A stretch of 64,000 bases of DNA from Brevibacillus laterosporus (GCA_007833815.1 CP033464.1:4706001-4770000); one strand, 5' to 3'; counted from the first letter of the stretch, positions 5,145 through 14,371 are shown. A program made the numbers and translations. The notes: generated by a model from the sequence alone, not told the origin.

Positions 5145-6824
5145 TTACACTTCCATGATAATAGGTAAAATCATTGGTCTTCTGCGCGTCTGTTCGTATA
5201 GATAACGACCGAGCGTATCTTTTACATTATTCTTAAGCGATGACCATTCATTTACTTTCTCATCCATACATTTTTGCAGAGTTTGGGCTACAATACGATT
5301 TGCCTCTTCCATCAATTCTTCTGACTCACGTACATAAACGAAGCCTCGAGAGATGATATCGGGTCCAGACACGATCGTACCGTGTTGTTTACTGAGGGTA
5401 ACGACAACAACCAGAATTCCATCTTGGGATAATAATTTGCGATCACGTAGAACAATGTTACCTACATCGCCTACGCCAAGTCCGTCAATTAGAACGTTGC
5501 CTGCATGCACTTTAGGACCGTATCTTGCCTTACCCTTTGCAATCTCGACGGTATCTCCATTATCAAGTAAGAAGATATTCTCAGATGGAACGCCCACCTG
5601 TTCAGCAAGTATTGCATGCATACGCTGCATGCGATACTCCCCGTGAATTGGGATAAAGTATTCAGGTTTCATTAGGTTAAGCATTAAACGTAGCTCTTCC
5701 TGACTTCCATGTCCAGATACGTGAACGGTACCATTTGGCCCATGTCCTCCGTAAATGACTTCTGCGCCTGCTCGACATAATTGATCGATGGTGCGGGAAA
5801 CGTATTTTTCGTTCCCTGGAATTGGTGTTGCTGCAATGATCACTGTGTCACCAGGCATCATGTCAATTTTCCGATGGGCGGATCGGGCAATGCGGGTAAG
5901 CGCTGACATAGGCTCTCCCTGACTTCCTGTTGACAAAATAACTACTTGTTCCAATGGTAGTTTATTACTTTCATCGATATCTACAATAACCCCTTCAGGT
6001 ACGTGTAAATATCCTAGATCCATACTTATGGTAATTACGTTAATCATACTGCGTCCTACTAGAGTTACTTTACGGTTGTATTGAACAGCAGCATCAAAAA
6101 CTTGCTGGATACGATGAACATTCGATGCAAAGGTAGAAACGATAATTCGACCTTCTGCCTTATGGAAGACTTCTTTTAACGCTCTGCCTACTGAACTTTC
6201 AGATCCAGTAAAGCCTGGACGTTCTGAGTTCGTACTGTCTGATAACAGGCATAGTACTCCTCGTTCCCCAATTTCCGCCATTTTTCCGAGATCAGCTCTT
6301 TGATTGTTTACGGGGGTTTGATCAAACTTAAAATCTCCGGTATGGACGACATAACCTTCAGGGGTTGCTAAGCATACACCTACTGAATCAGGAATACTAT
6401 GATTTACTCGAAAAAACGTCGCTGTTAATGTGCTCCCGAGATTTACTTCAGAATCACTATGGATCAAATGACGAGTGGTTGTGTTTAGAATGCCCGCTTC
6501 TTTCAATTTAACATCAATCAGACCTAACGTTAACTTTGTTGCATATACCGGCACATTAAGGTGACGCAATACGTAACTTAGTCCTCCAATATGATCTTCA
6601 TGTCCATGTGTAATGATAATTCCGCGTACTTTATCACGATTTTCTTCCAGATAGGTAATATCGGGAATTACCATGTCGATCCCCAACATTTCCTCCTCTG
6701 GAAATTTAAGACCAGCGTCAATAACGACGATGTCATCATCGGTCTCTACTACGTACATGTTCTTACCGATTTCGCCAACTCCGCCCAGGGCGAAAATAAG
6801 AACATTTTGATTCAACTTAGACAA
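5145..6824 (-). CDS. rnj: ribonuclease J
   Basis: A 559-residue metallo-beta-lactamase/beta-CASP nuclease that matures and degrades RNA by endo- and 5'-3' exonuclease action. Visible are LGGVGEIGKN, the metal-binding HGHEDHIGG (about residues 73-81), HTGDFKFD, the SDSTN loop, the STGSQGEPMSA motif and a C-terminal PMILPIIMEV like that of RNase J1. It starts with TTG at 6824, with AGGAGG eight bases upstream and no in-frame ATG nearby. It follows dapA, as rnjB does in B. subtilis, but its HxHxDH motif is complete, unlike B. subtilis RNase J2 (HGHDEN). I therefore do not choose between rnjA and rnjB. Confidence 0.95.
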   Translation of the reverse strand: MSKLNQNVLIFALGGVGEIGKNMYVVETDDDIVVIDAGLKFPEEEMLGIDMVIPDITYLEENRDKVRGIIITHGHEDHIGGLSYVLRHLNVPVYATKLTLGLIDVKLKEAGILNTTTRHLIHSDSEVNLGSTLTATFFRVNHSIPDSVGVCLATPEGYVVHTGDFKFDQTPVNNQRADLGKMAEIGERGVLCLLSDSTNSERPGFTGSESSVGRALKEVFHKAEGRIIVSTFASNVHRIQQVFDAAVQYNRKVTLVGRSMINVITISMDLGYLHVPEGVIVDIDESNKLPLEQVVILSTGSQGEPMSALTRIARSAHRKIDMMPGDTVIIAATPIPGNEKYVSRTIDQLCRAGAEVIYGGHGPNGTVHVSGHGSQEELRLMLNLMKPEYFIPIHGEYRMQRMHAILAEQVGVPSENIFLLDNGDTVEIAKGKARYGPKVHAGNVLIDGLGVGDVGNIVLRDRKLLSQDGILVVVVTLSKQHGTIVSGPDIISRGFVYVRESEELMEEANRIVAQTLQKCMDEKVNEWSSLKNNVKDTLGRYLYEQTRRRPMILPIIMEV

Positions 6825-6893
6825 TGAATGTACCTCCTATATTTAGTTGTCAAATTACTCCTCAAATTAAACCGCCCCAAATCGCTTATCCCT

Positions 6894-6923
6894 ATTATAT
6901 CCGAATTAAAAACAGGAATACAA
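6894..6923 (-). promoter_or_regulatory. sigma-A type promoter of rnj
   Basis: On the minus strand TTGTAT, 18 bases, TATAAT. Expected transcription start is near 6887, leaving about 60 bases of leader before the TTG start of rnj. Confidence 0.65.
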
Positions 6924-7146
6924 GTAAGAAAAGCATATATAGAAATTTATCTAAGTGTTATTGACCCAGCAATGGCAAGGGTTTGCACGTTTTTCTTAGA
7001 TTTCCCCTCATCATATATTTGTAAAGATATGGGACAAAGGGCGTAACTAAGCACATCCGACAAGGGTTCTGAGCTACCTCAAAGAACTGATATGTAACGA
7101 GTAAAAGGCCATAAACTCAACATCACTTTTTCTTTAATAAAAATGA

Positions 7147-7190
7147 AAATCGCTGGGTAGTCGCTCAGAAAGTGACGTACCCAACGATTT
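7147..7190 (-). terminator. terminator after dapA
   Basis: AAATCGTTGGGTA and TACCCAGCGATTT pair with one mismatch, and GTC/GAC extends the stem. On the minus strand TCATTTTTATT follows. It lies about 65 bases after the dapA stop codon and closes the dpaA-dapA operon. Confidence 0.8.
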
Positions 7191-7256
7191 ATTTTAGATA
7201 ACACCGTATAAACAGAAGTATTCAACTTGATGATGTGATTACGTAGCATCAACAAC

Positions 7257-8120
7257 CTATAACCATTCATTTGTATAGGCAGCTTCTTCTTCGGTCAAAT
7301 CCACAAGCGGTAAACGAACACCGCCTACCTCAATCCCTTTTCTGTTCAATGCAGCTTTAATTGGTGTCGGATTTGGGTATTTAAATGCTCCTTCAAAAAT
7401 AGGAACTAGCTTACGATGAAGAGCCGCTGCTCTAGAAGCATCTCCATTATAGAATGCATCCACCATCTCTTTCATCTCAAGTCCAATCACATGGCTTGTT
7501 ACACTTACTACACCAACGCCACCGATAGAAAGCACCGGTACAGTCAATCCATCATCACCACTGTATAGCTCAAAACCTTGAGGTGCATGCTCTATGATCT
7601 GTGCCATCTGCGTAAGGTTACCAGATGCTTCTTTGATGCACACAACATTCGGTAGCTCTGCAAGGCGCAATGTTGTCTCTGCCGTCATGTTAACACCTGT
7701 TCGTCCAGGTACATTGTACAACATGATTGGCAACTCTACCGCTTCACTAATCACCTTGAAATGTTGGTATAACCCCTCTTGTGATGTGCGACTATAATAA
7801 GGCGCTACCAGCATTATAGCATCTACACCCGTTTTTGCCGCTTCTTTAGTAAAGGTAATGCTTGCTTCTGTATCATTACAACCTGTGCCAGCAATTACTT
7901 TAACCCTACCTTTGGCTTTTTTTACGCTAAAAGAAAATAAATCCAGCTTCTCCTGTTTAGAGAGTGTTGGTGATTCTCCAGTTGTACCACTTACCACTAG
8001 TGCATCTGAGCCTGTGGCAATTAGGTAGTCAATTAGTTTTTCTGTACGATCCCAATCAATCTGCCCCTCATCATTAAAAGGTGTTACCATCGCAGTCACA
8101 ATACGTCCAAAAATGGCCAC
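7257..8120 (-). CDS. dapA: 4-hydroxy-tetrahydrodipicolinate synthase
   Basis: This 287-residue TIM-barrel enzyme condenses pyruvate with aspartate semialdehyde, the first committed step to diaminopimelate, lysine and spore dipicolinate. Visible are the GTTGESPTL loop, the YNVPGRTG tyrosine motif (about residue 133) and the Schiff-base lysine in CIKEASGN (about residue 161). The start is GTG at 8120 with AGGAG nine bases upstream. Length matches the family (about 290). It is the last gene of the dpaAB-asd-dapG-dapA unit, so its substrate is made by the two genes before it. Confidence 0.96.
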   Translation of the reverse strand: MAIFGRIVTAMVTPFNDEGQIDWDRTEKLIDYLIATGSDALVVSGTTGESPTLSKQEKLDLFSFSVKKAKGRVKVIAGTGCNDTEASITFTKEAAKTGVDAIMLVAPYYSRTSQEGLYQHFKVISEAVELPIMLYNVPGRTGVNMTAETTLRLAELPNVVCIKEASGNLTQMAQIIEHAPQGFELYSGDDGLTVPVLSIGGVGVVSVTSHVIGLEMKEMVDAFYNGDASRAAALHRKLVPIFEGAFKYPNPTPIKAALNRKGIEVGGVRLPLVDLTEEEAAYTNEWL

Positions 8121-8177
8121 GTTTCATCTCTCCTCTATCTTCCACTTTCCTTTTAGGCTCTATATCTTTTTTTCTAT

Positions 8178-9404
8178 TTATAGGCGGGCATTAGACAAGT
8201 CAAACTGCTGGTGCAATGCGCGCACAGCTCTAACCATATCCTCGTCATTTACTAGCACCCAAATAGTGGTATGTGAGTCTGCAGATTGTAGAATCTGTAT
8301 TTCCTCATTAGTAAGTGCTTCTACAATATGAGCCATGACACCAGGCACTCCTGCAATACCAGCACCAATAACTGATACCTTTGCGCAGTGAGCCATCAGT
8401 TGAGGATCATATCCCATGTCAGCTAAGATAGAAGCCGCTTTTTCAGCCATGTGGTCGTGTACCGTATAGGCTACGCCTAGAGGATTTACATTAATAAAAT
8501 CGACACTAATATTATTTTGAGCCATCGCTTTAAAGACCTGAAGCTGTGTATCATATTGTCCTTCTTTAGAGAACACCTTGATCTGTGTAATATTGGGAAC
8601 ATGGGCAATTCCCACTACGAGTCGGTCACTAAATGATTCATTAAAACGACCTAACTCATGCAGACTGGTAACTAGTGTTCCTGGATCATCTGAGAACGTG
8701 GAACGTACTCGAATTGGAATATTTGTTTGCATAGCAATTTCCACAGCGCGTGGGTGAATAACCTTAGCCCCCAAGTGCGCCATGTTACAAATCTCTGTGT
8801 ACGTAACGGTATGAAGTGATTTTGCCTCATCTACAATCCGTGGATCGGCCGTCATAATGCCATTTACATCTGTAAAGATATCAACCATTTCAGCTTGTAG
8901 GGCAACACCAAGGGCTGTTGCTGTCGTATCGCTACCTCCACGGCCCAAAGTCGTTACCTGCCAATCTTCCGTACGGCCTTGGAACCCCGGAACAATAACA
9001 ACACGCCCACGCTCAAGCTCTTGTTGAATACGATCAGGTTCAATTGTTAGAATTTGGGCATTACTAAAATCGTCAGTCGTAATGATATTAGCTTGCCCAC
9101 CCGTTAAAATAGTAGACTCGATGCCTCGCTCATTTAGCATACTGGACATGACGCAAGCGGAAATAATCTCTCCTGTGTGCAATAACAGGTCGTTTTCGCG
9201 CGCCCGTAGGCTGTCCCCATTTTGACGGATCAATTGTAATAGCGTGTCAGTGGCGTAAGGATCACCCTTACGCCCCATCGCTGACACTACTATTACCAAG
9301 GAAAAGCCTTCCGCCAGTGCTTTTTCAATGTGGCCAATTGCCCGATTACGATGATCCTCCGTTGTTAAGGATGAACCGCCGAACTTTTGGACAAGTATTT
9401 TCAT
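8178..9404 (-). CDS. dapG: aspartate kinase (DapG type)
   Basis: A 408-residue aspartokinase that phosphorylates aspartate at the start of the aspartate-family pathway. The N-terminus has the KFGGSSL kinase motif; SAMGRKGDPYATD and FTDVNGIMTADPR are characteristic of B. subtilis DapG (aspartokinase I). The C-terminal third (about residues 265-405) forms two ACT domains with LQSADSHTTIWVLV; in DapG these bind meso-diaminopimelate for feedback control. ATG at 9404 with GGAGAGAGG upstream, 12 bases after asd. Regulation by diaminopimelate is inferred from the homologue. Confidence 0.95.
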   Translation of the reverse strand: MKILVQKFGGSSLTTEDHRNRAIGHIEKALAEGFSLVIVVSAMGRKGDPYATDTLLQLIRQNGDSLRARENDLLLHTGEIISACVMSSMLNERGIESTILTGGQANIITTDDFSNAQILTIEPDRIQQELERGRVVIVPGFQGRTEDWQVTTLGRGGSDTTATALGVALQAEMVDIFTDVNGIMTADPRIVDEAKSLHTVTYTEICNMAHLGAKVIHPRAVEIAMQTNIPIRVRSTFSDDPGTLVTSLHELGRFNESFSDRLVVGIAHVPNITQIKVFSKEGQYDTQLQVFKAMAQNNISVDFINVNPLGVAYTVHDHMAEKAASILADMGYDPQLMAHCAKVSVIGAGIAGVPGVMAHIVEALTNEEIQILQSADSHTTIWVLVNDEDMVRAVRALHQQFDLSNARL

Positions 9405-9416
9405 GATACCTCTCTC

Positions 9417-10457
9417 CTAGCTGTTGGCCTTGATAAGCTCCTCGGCAATTTGTACGGTGTTCCAAGCAGCACCCTTTAATAGATTGTCAGATACAACCCA
9501 CATATGGATGCCTCGTGGATGCGTTAAATCTCGGCGAACACGACCGACAAAAACTTCAAGCTTATCCGCAGAATCGGTAGCCAATGGATATTTTTGTTCT
9601 TCAGGGGAATCGACAAGCACAATACCAGGTGCATGTGCTAGTAAAGATTTCACTTCTTCCAGTTCATAGTCATTTTTAAACTCGACATAAACGGACTCAC
9701 TGTGACCTTTTACTACCGGAATACGCACGCAAGTAGCCGCAATTAAAACTTGATCGTCACCCAATATTTTCTTTGTTTCGTTAATCATCTTCATCTCTTC
9801 ATACGTAAATCCATTGTCTGTGAAAACATCAATTTGCGGAATCGCATTAAAGGCAATCTGATGATGAACAGGAAGTTTGGATACCGGTAGTACTTTAGCT
9901 TCCGGCTCTTTTCCATCTAGAATGTCCCTGGTTTGAGTCAACAGCTCATTAATCGCTTGAGCACCCGCACCAGATACGGCTTGATAAGTAGAAACAATAA
10001 TTCGATCTATTCCATAACGGTCATAAAGAGGCTTCAATGCTGCAACCATCTGAATGGTAGAGCAATTAGGATTTGCAATGATTCCATTGTGCTTACGTGC
10101 CGCATCCATGTTCACTTCAGGCACAACCAATGGGACTTCTGGATCCATTCGATAAGCGCTGGTATTATCAATGACAACTGCTCCGTGACGTACAGCGTGT
10201 GGAGCCAATTCCTTACTTATTGCTCCGCCTGCACTAAAAAGCGCAAAATGTACACCGACAAAGCTTTCAGGTGTTGCTTCTTCAATTGTCACTTCTTGAC
10301 CTTTAAACAGCACCTTTTGACCAGCCGATCTTTTTGAAGCTAGTAACTTTAATTGATCGATTGGAAAATTTCTTTTCTCCAAAAGTTGAATCATTTGCTG
10401 TCCTACTGCTCCTGTCGCTCCCACGACTGCGACATTTACCTTCAGTTGGTTCCCCAT
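9417..10457 (-). CDS. asd: aspartate-semialdehyde dehydrogenase
   Basis: A 346-residue enzyme that reduces aspartyl phosphate to aspartate semialdehyde with NADPH. It has the Rossmann motif VVGATGAVGQQM at residues 10-21 and the catalytic cysteine in NPNCSTIQM (about residue 131). HHQIAFNAIPQID and the CVRIPVVKGHSE histidine region follow. Length fits the family. AGGAGGAG precedes the ATG at 10457. It is placed after the dipicolinate synthase genes and before dapG, so all genes for making and using aspartate semialdehyde are clustered. Confidence 0.96.
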   Translation of the reverse strand: MGNQLKVNVAVVGATGAVGQQMIQLLEKRNFPIDQLKLLASKRSAGQKVLFKGQEVTIEEATPESFVGVHFALFSAGGAISKELAPHAVRHGAVVIDNTSAYRMDPEVPLVVPEVNMDAARKHNGIIANPNCSTIQMVAALKPLYDRYGIDRIIVSTYQAVSGAGAQAINELLTQTRDILDGKEPEAKVLPVSKLPVHHQIAFNAIPQIDVFTDNGFTYEEMKMINETKKILGDDQVLIAATCVRIPVVKGHSESVYVEFKNDYELEEVKSLLAHAPGIVLVDSPEEQKYPLATDSADKLEVFVGRVRRDLTHPRGIHMWVVSDNLLKGAAWNTVQIAEELIKANS

Positions 10458-10489
10458 CTTTTTCTCCTCCTAAGAGCCTGTTAGCTGCA

Positions 10490-11086
10490 TCAATAATGGA
10501 ATCTTTCTATAAGCAAAGGCTGCAACTGACGATGTTGTAAAGCTAGCTCACACGTTTCTTTAATGAGATCCATTCGTGCTACCAGCGAGTTTGGTTTTTT
10601 GTCAGGTGCATCCTGCCCAAACGGAACAAAATAAATATTTTTGGTGGCTAGAAGTTTAGCAATATTTGCTGCATTTAAACCAAGTCCATCGTTGGTTGAA
10701 ATCGCCAAGACGACTGGGTGTAAGTTACGTAATGTTGCTTTTGCAGCCATTAAAACAGGGCTGTCTGTGAGTGCATTCGCCAATCGGCTCGTGGTGTTAC
10801 CTGTGCATGGAGCAATCACCATAACGTCAAACAGCTTGGAAGGTCCAAGCGGTTCTGCATCAGGAACGGTGGTGATAATCTCTTCGCCTGTGATCTGTTT
10901 TAATTGGTTCTGCCAATGGTTAGTCGTTCCAAACCGAGTATCAGTTGTCATAACGGTATGGCTCGCTACGGGTACAACACGTGCTCCCGCATCTACTAAA
11001 CTCTGAATTTGCGGCATGGTTTCTTCCAATGTGCAATGGGAACCCGTTAACCCAAATCCGACCGTTTTCCCTTTCAGATCGCTCAT
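10490..11086 (-). CDS. spoVFB: dipicolinate synthase subunit B
   Basis: This 198-residue flavoprotein-like subunit starts GKTVGFGLTGSHC and contains the PCTGNTTSRLANALTDSPV stretch typical of DpaB/SpoVFB and related flavin-binding decarboxylase-fold proteins. With DpaA it oxidises the dapA product to dipicolinate in the mother cell during sporulation; the product goes into the spore core for heat resistance. ATG at 11086 overlaps the dpaA stop (ATGA), suggesting translational coupling. Ribosome binding site GGAGGG. Confidence 0.93.
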   Translation of the reverse strand: MSDLKGKTVGFGLTGSHCTLEETMPQIQSLVDAGARVVPVASHTVMTTDTRFGTTNHWQNQLKQITGEEIITTVPDAEPLGPSKLFDVMVIAPCTGNTTSRLANALTDSPVLMAAKATLRNLHPVVLAISTNDGLGLNAANIAKLLATKNIYFVPFGQDAPDKKPNSLVARMDLIKETCELALQHRQLQPLLIERFHY

Positions 11087-11982
11087 GATGATCCCTCCTG
11101 GTTGTCAATTTGCTCCGATAGTAGTCGTGCTAATGTATTGGCTATAATTTGCCCGGCTGTTTTCGGTGCAACAATTCCAGGAAGGCTTGGGGCAAGGATC
11201 GCTTTAATTCCGCGGCGTTCTGCATAACGAAAATCGGTTCCACCCGGCTTAGAAGCAATATCTAGGATAAAAGCAGTCTGCGGCATCAGTGCTATGATGT
11301 CCGATGTAATAATCAAATGCGGGATGGTGTTAAAAATAATGTCCACTTTTGATACATACAACTTAAAATCATCGAGATCAAAGGCATCTATGCCCATCTC
11401 ATTACTACGTGCTATGTGCTCCGGACGTTTTGCCCCCACTTTAACATGTGCTCCCAACGCATGCAAAGCTCTAGCTAATGACATTCCTACTCGACCTAAT
11501 CCGAGAACAATCACCTCAGAGCCGTGAATCGTAATATCAGTGTTTTGGATCGCTACCATCAATGCACCTTCCACAGTAGGAATGGAATTATAGATAGCCA
11601 CATCGTCACGATTCAACAGCTCTTTTAGCGGAACGCTGTACGTTTTTAATAGTTCTCTCAGATAAGGCTTCGCCATCCCGGTATAGACGACGCATTTTTC
11701 TGGTAAAGCTTCGACATGCTCATCAGAGAGCTGTATGCTTTTTGTAGAAAAAATGCTTTCAATCATTCCTTTGTCATCCGTACCGACGATAGGTAGGATC
11801 AGGGCATCTACATCTTTTAACACATCGCATGTTAATGGTTTTTTCGTTGCTCCTGTAAAGCTACTCTCCAGATTATCAAATCCGATAAGAGTAACTGTGG
11901 CGTCCAGCTGAATGCACTTTTTGATGACTTCCAGTTGACGAGCATCACCGCCAACAAAAGCAACATGTTTTCCCGTTAGCAT
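11083..11982 (-). CDS. spoVFA: dipicolinate synthase subunit A
   Basis: A 299-residue NAD(P)-binding protein. GKHVAFVGGDARQLEVI at the N-terminus and VIVLGLGRVGMSLARALHAL (about residues 155-174) are its two nucleotide-fold regions; IFNTIPHLI and DIASKPGG are typical of DpaA/SpoVFA. It forms dipicolinate synthase with the next gene. The start at 11982 follows GGAAAGGGG. In B. subtilis the operon is under sigma-K; here I see a housekeeping-like promoter instead (12004-12032). Confidence 0.94.
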   Translation of the reverse strand: MLTGKHVAFVGGDARQLEVIKKCIQLDATVTLIGFDNLESSFTGATKKPLTCDVLKDVDALILPIVGTDDKGMIESIFSTKSIQLSDEHVEALPEKCVVYTGMAKPYLRELLKTYSVPLKELLNRDDVAIYNSIPTVEGALMVAIQNTDITIHGSEVIVLGLGRVGMSLARALHALGAHVKVGAKRPEHIARSNEMGIDAFDLDDFKLYVSKVDIIFNTIPHLIITSDIIALMPQTAFILDIASKPGGTDFRYAERRGIKAILAPSLPGIVAPKTAGQIIANTLARLLSEQIDNQEGSS

Positions 11983-12003
11983 GCCGTGTTCCCCTTTCCA
12001 AAC

Positions 12004-12032
12004 ATTTTACGCAAGAAAACCTGGAAACGCAA
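12004..12032 (-). promoter_or_regulatory. possible promoter of the dpaAB-asd-dapG-dapA operon
   Basis: TTGCGT, 17 bases, TAAAAT on the minus strand, with a start expected about 15 bases before the dpaA ATG. A small hairpin (TTTTCCAA/TTGGAAAA, 12038-12058) lies just upstream and may be the weak end of the preceding unit. The spacing is ideal for sigma-A, but a sigma-K promoter was expected for dpaA, so the call is moderate. Confidence 0.45.
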
Positions 12033-12185
12033 AGAATTTTTCCAAGCCCTTTGGAAAATGTAAAATAGTTGACGGATCGTTGTTTTCGCTCACGTCGTGG
12101 TAGGTTTCGTGCACTTGGTTAATCTACCGTCATCCTATTCGAATACCCATCGTTTCGTTACTGGAGTTTACTGCTAGAATTAGTT

Positions 12186-12425
12186 TTATGTAGGTTGCAA
12201 CTGTACAATAATCATATCAGGACCGATTTGTACTATAGACTTCCAAGGAATGATGACGTCAGCCTTTTTCTTTCCTATTCCAAATAAGGTGCTATTTGAA
12301 ACAACAATAGCAGTAATATCTCCATTTATTGGATTAATTTCCATATCGGACTGGGCTACTACCCCACGTTTTTCACCAAAATCAACATCAATGATCTCTT
12401 TTCCACTGAACTCGCTTAATCGCAT
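12186..12425 (-). CDS. ylmC: YlmC/YmxH-family PRC-barrel sporulation protein
   Basis: A 79-residue PRC-barrel-like protein (MRLSEFSGKEIIDVDFGEKR, then a strand-rich stretch with KKADVIIPWKSIVQIGPDMI). The YlmC/YmxH family is conserved in spore formers, and in B. subtilis it lies between the M16 peptidase gene and spoVFA, as here apart from dut. Molecular role is unknown. The ribosome binding site AAAGGGGGAAG is strong. The gene has its own possible promoter at 12481-12510. Confidence 0.85.
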   Translation of the reverse strand: MRLSEFSGKEIIDVDFGEKRGVVAQSDMEINPINGDITAIVVSNSTLFGIGKKKADVIIPWKSIVQIGPDMIIVQLQPT

Positions 12426-12480
12426 CTTGCTTCCCCCTTTGTTTGTCCACTCACAGCAGATATACGAAAATGTTGACCGG

Positions 12481-12510
12481 TTTATACATCCAAAAAGTAG
12501 AAAAAGACAA
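12481..12510 (-). promoter_or_regulatory. possible promoter of ylmC
   Basis: On the minus strand TTGTCT, 18 bases, TATAAA, about 55 bases before the ylmC start and after the dut terminator. Confidence 0.4.
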
Positions 12511-12543
12511 CTTTCTAACTACTATTTGGAAATAAAAGCGAAA

Positions 12544-12590
12544 AGAGACTTCTACCTAAGTCCTTGTACAACGACTTAGGAGAAGCCTCT
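12544..12590 (-). terminator. terminator after dut
   Basis: CCTAAGTC/GACTTAGG extended by CTTCT/AGAAG and GAG/CTC forms a long stem around CTTGTACAAC; TTTTCGCTTTTATTT follows on the minus strand. Confidence 0.85.
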
Positions 12591-12601
12591 CATTATTTCA
12601 C

Positions 12602-13054
12602 TTATTTACCAGTAGATCCAAATCCACCTGCGCCACGCTCTGTCTTCTCCAACTCGTCCACGATCGCTAAACGTGCTTGAGTCACAGGCATAAAGAGTAA
12701 TTGGGCAACACGGTCGCCTTTTCTAACAACAAAGGGCTCAGTTGTATCCAAATTCTGCAACAGCACTTGAATTTCACCAGTATAATCACTATCAATAACA
12801 CCGACGGCATTCGTCAACGATATCCCGTATTTAAAAGCGTTTCCGCTACGTGGGAAGACCAAACCTACCATACTCGCATCGGGCATTTGCAAAGCGATCC
12901 CTGTAGGAACCTTGGCACGTTCACCCGGAGCAATCGTAATTTCCTGTTCAATGCACGCTGCTAGATCGAGTCCAGCAGAACCTTCCGTTGCGTAGTGCGG
13001 TAAAGGGATATCTGTCCCGATCATCGGAGACATTTTCTTGATGTTTACAAACAC
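12602..13054 (-). CDS. dut: dUTP diphosphatase
   Basis: Trimeric all-beta dUTPase that hydrolyses dUTP to dUMP and keeps uracil out of DNA. Motifs in order: EGSAGLDL (I), PRSGNAFKYGI (II), GVIDSDYTGEI (III, catalytic Asp), RKGDRVAQLLF (IV) and ERGAGGFGSTG (V, the flexible tail). All are intact. I place the start at GTG 13054, six bases after GAGGTG; the longer frame would start inside that ribosome binding site. That gives 150 residues. It follows the M16 peptidase gene by 16 bases and is an addition relative to the B. subtilis order at this place. Confidence 0.94.
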   Translation of the reverse strand: MFVNIKKMSPMIGTDIPLPHYATEGSAGLDLAACIEQEITIAPGERAKVPTGIALQMPDASMVGLVFPRSGNAFKYGISLTNAVGVIDSDYTGEIQVLLQNLDTTEPFVVRKGDRVAQLLFMPVTQARLAIVDELEKTERGAGGFGSTGK

Positions 13055-13070
13055 AAAAGACACCTCATTT

Positions 13071-14327
13071 TTAAGTTAAGAATACATTTGCATCAACGTT
13101 TTCTGGGAATGCTTCCAAAGGACTAACAATCGCCATTGCCATTTTAGAGTGGAACAATTCTTTAGCCACTGCTAAAACAGATTCCTGACTTACACGCTCT
13201 ACCTTAGCAATTATTTCGTCTAGTGTAAGATGTCTGCCATGTAACAATTCGTTTTTACCTAAACGATTCATGCGGCTACTGGTGCTCTCTAAGCTTAGCA
13301 TCAAGCTACCTTTAAGCTGTTCTTTTCCTTTGTTTAATTCTTTTTGTGTAATTCCATTTGTACGAACATCATGTAAAACGTTAGAAACGATGTCAAACAC
13401 TTTTCCTACATGTTCTGGGGCCGTTCCCGTATAAATATTAAACGTACCAGCTTCCTTATAAGAGGAATGATAAGAATAAACGGAATAAGCTAGACCGCGT
13501 TCTTCACGAATCTCTTGGAACAAACGAGAACTCATGCTACCGCCCAAAATATTATTTAAAATAATCAAGGAATAAACATCATCATGACCAACAGCATAAC
13601 CAGGTATAGACAGACAAAGATGAGCCTGCTCGGTCTGCTTTTGATGCACGATGCTTTGACCTGTGAATGTTGGCGTAGTGATATCCATCTTACTGCCTGT
13701 GCGCTGGTACGTAGAAAATAATGATTTAACTAACGTAATTAACTCGTCATCATAATTACCTGCCACGGTAATAACTGTGTTCTCAGGTAGGTAACGCTGA
13801 TCAATATATGTCAATAAATCATCACGTTTCATGCCCTTTAGCACGTCTTCTTTTCCCAGAATGGTATAACCAAGCGAATGGTCTGCATAGGAGGCACGCG
13901 CTATCAGATCATGCACCAAATCATCTGGTGTATCTTCATACATGCTGATTTCTTCTAGCACTACGTTCTTTTCTTTCTCCAGTTCTTCTGCGTCAAACAC
14001 GGAGTTAAAATACATATCGGATAAAATATTGAGAGCAAGCGGTGCGTGTTGATCAAGCACACGCGCATAATAGCAAGTATATTCTTTGGATGTGAAGGCA
14101 TTTACGTTCCCACCAATTTCATCAAACGCTTCCGCAATCTCTTTTGCACTGCGATTCGTGGTGCCTTTAAAAAACATGTGCTCCAAAAAATGAGAAATTC
14201 CGTTATTTTGCTCATTTTCGTACTTGGAACCAGTTCCTACCCAAATGCCTAAAGCAACAGATCGAACACTCGCTATCTTTTCCGTAACAATCCGGACACC
14301 ATTTGCACACGTATATGTTTGAATCAA
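13071..14327 (-). CDS. mlpA: M16 family zinc peptidase (MlpA/YmxG)
   Basis: A 418-residue mitochondrial-processing-peptidase-like protein. The inverted zinc motif HFLEH is at about residues 47-51 with the downstream Glu in EEISMYEDTPDD. The second half has the RGLAYSVYSYHSSY segment typical of M16B proteins. The start is TTG at 14327 with GGGGG seven bases before it. In B. subtilis the same gene follows ylxY in this cluster and affects protease expression. Substrate unknown. Confidence 0.9.
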   Translation of the reverse strand: MIQTYTCANGVRIVTEKIASVRSVALGIWVGTGSKYENEQNNGISHFLEHMFFKGTTNRSAKEIAEAFDEIGGNVNAFTSKEYTCYYARVLDQHAPLALNILSDMYFNSVFDAEELEKEKNVVLEEISMYEDTPDDLVHDLIARASYADHSLGYTILGKEDVLKGMKRDDLLTYIDQRYLPENTVITVAGNYDDELITLVKSLFSTYQRTGSKMDITTPTFTGQSIVHQKQTEQAHLCLSIPGYAVGHDDVYSLIILNNILGGSMSSRLFQEIREERGLAYSVYSYHSSYKEAGTFNIYTGTAPEHVGKVFDIVSNVLHDVRTNGITQKELNKGKEQLKGSLMLSLESTSSRMNRLGKNELLHGRHLTLDEIIAKVERVSQESVLAVAKELFHSKMAMAIVSPLEAFPENVDANVFLT

Positions 14328-14371
14328 ATCTGATCCCCCTCTATCAATCTGCTATCTCTGGCTTATGCCAC

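Larger units (their letters stand above)
6838..7256. other. 419-base intergenic region between rnj and dapA
   Basis: It holds the dapA terminator (7147-7190) and a promoter for rnj (6894-6923), so rnj is a separate unit here. Between them (6924-7146) I see no gene: the ORFs on both strands lack ribosome binding sites and recognisable sequence. Confidence 0.6.

Noticed and set aside
6828..7270. ORFs in the rnj-dapA gap (plus strand 6828-7046 and minus strand 7079-7270)
   Set aside because: No ribosome binding sites or protein character, and they overlap the rnj promoter or dapA terminator.
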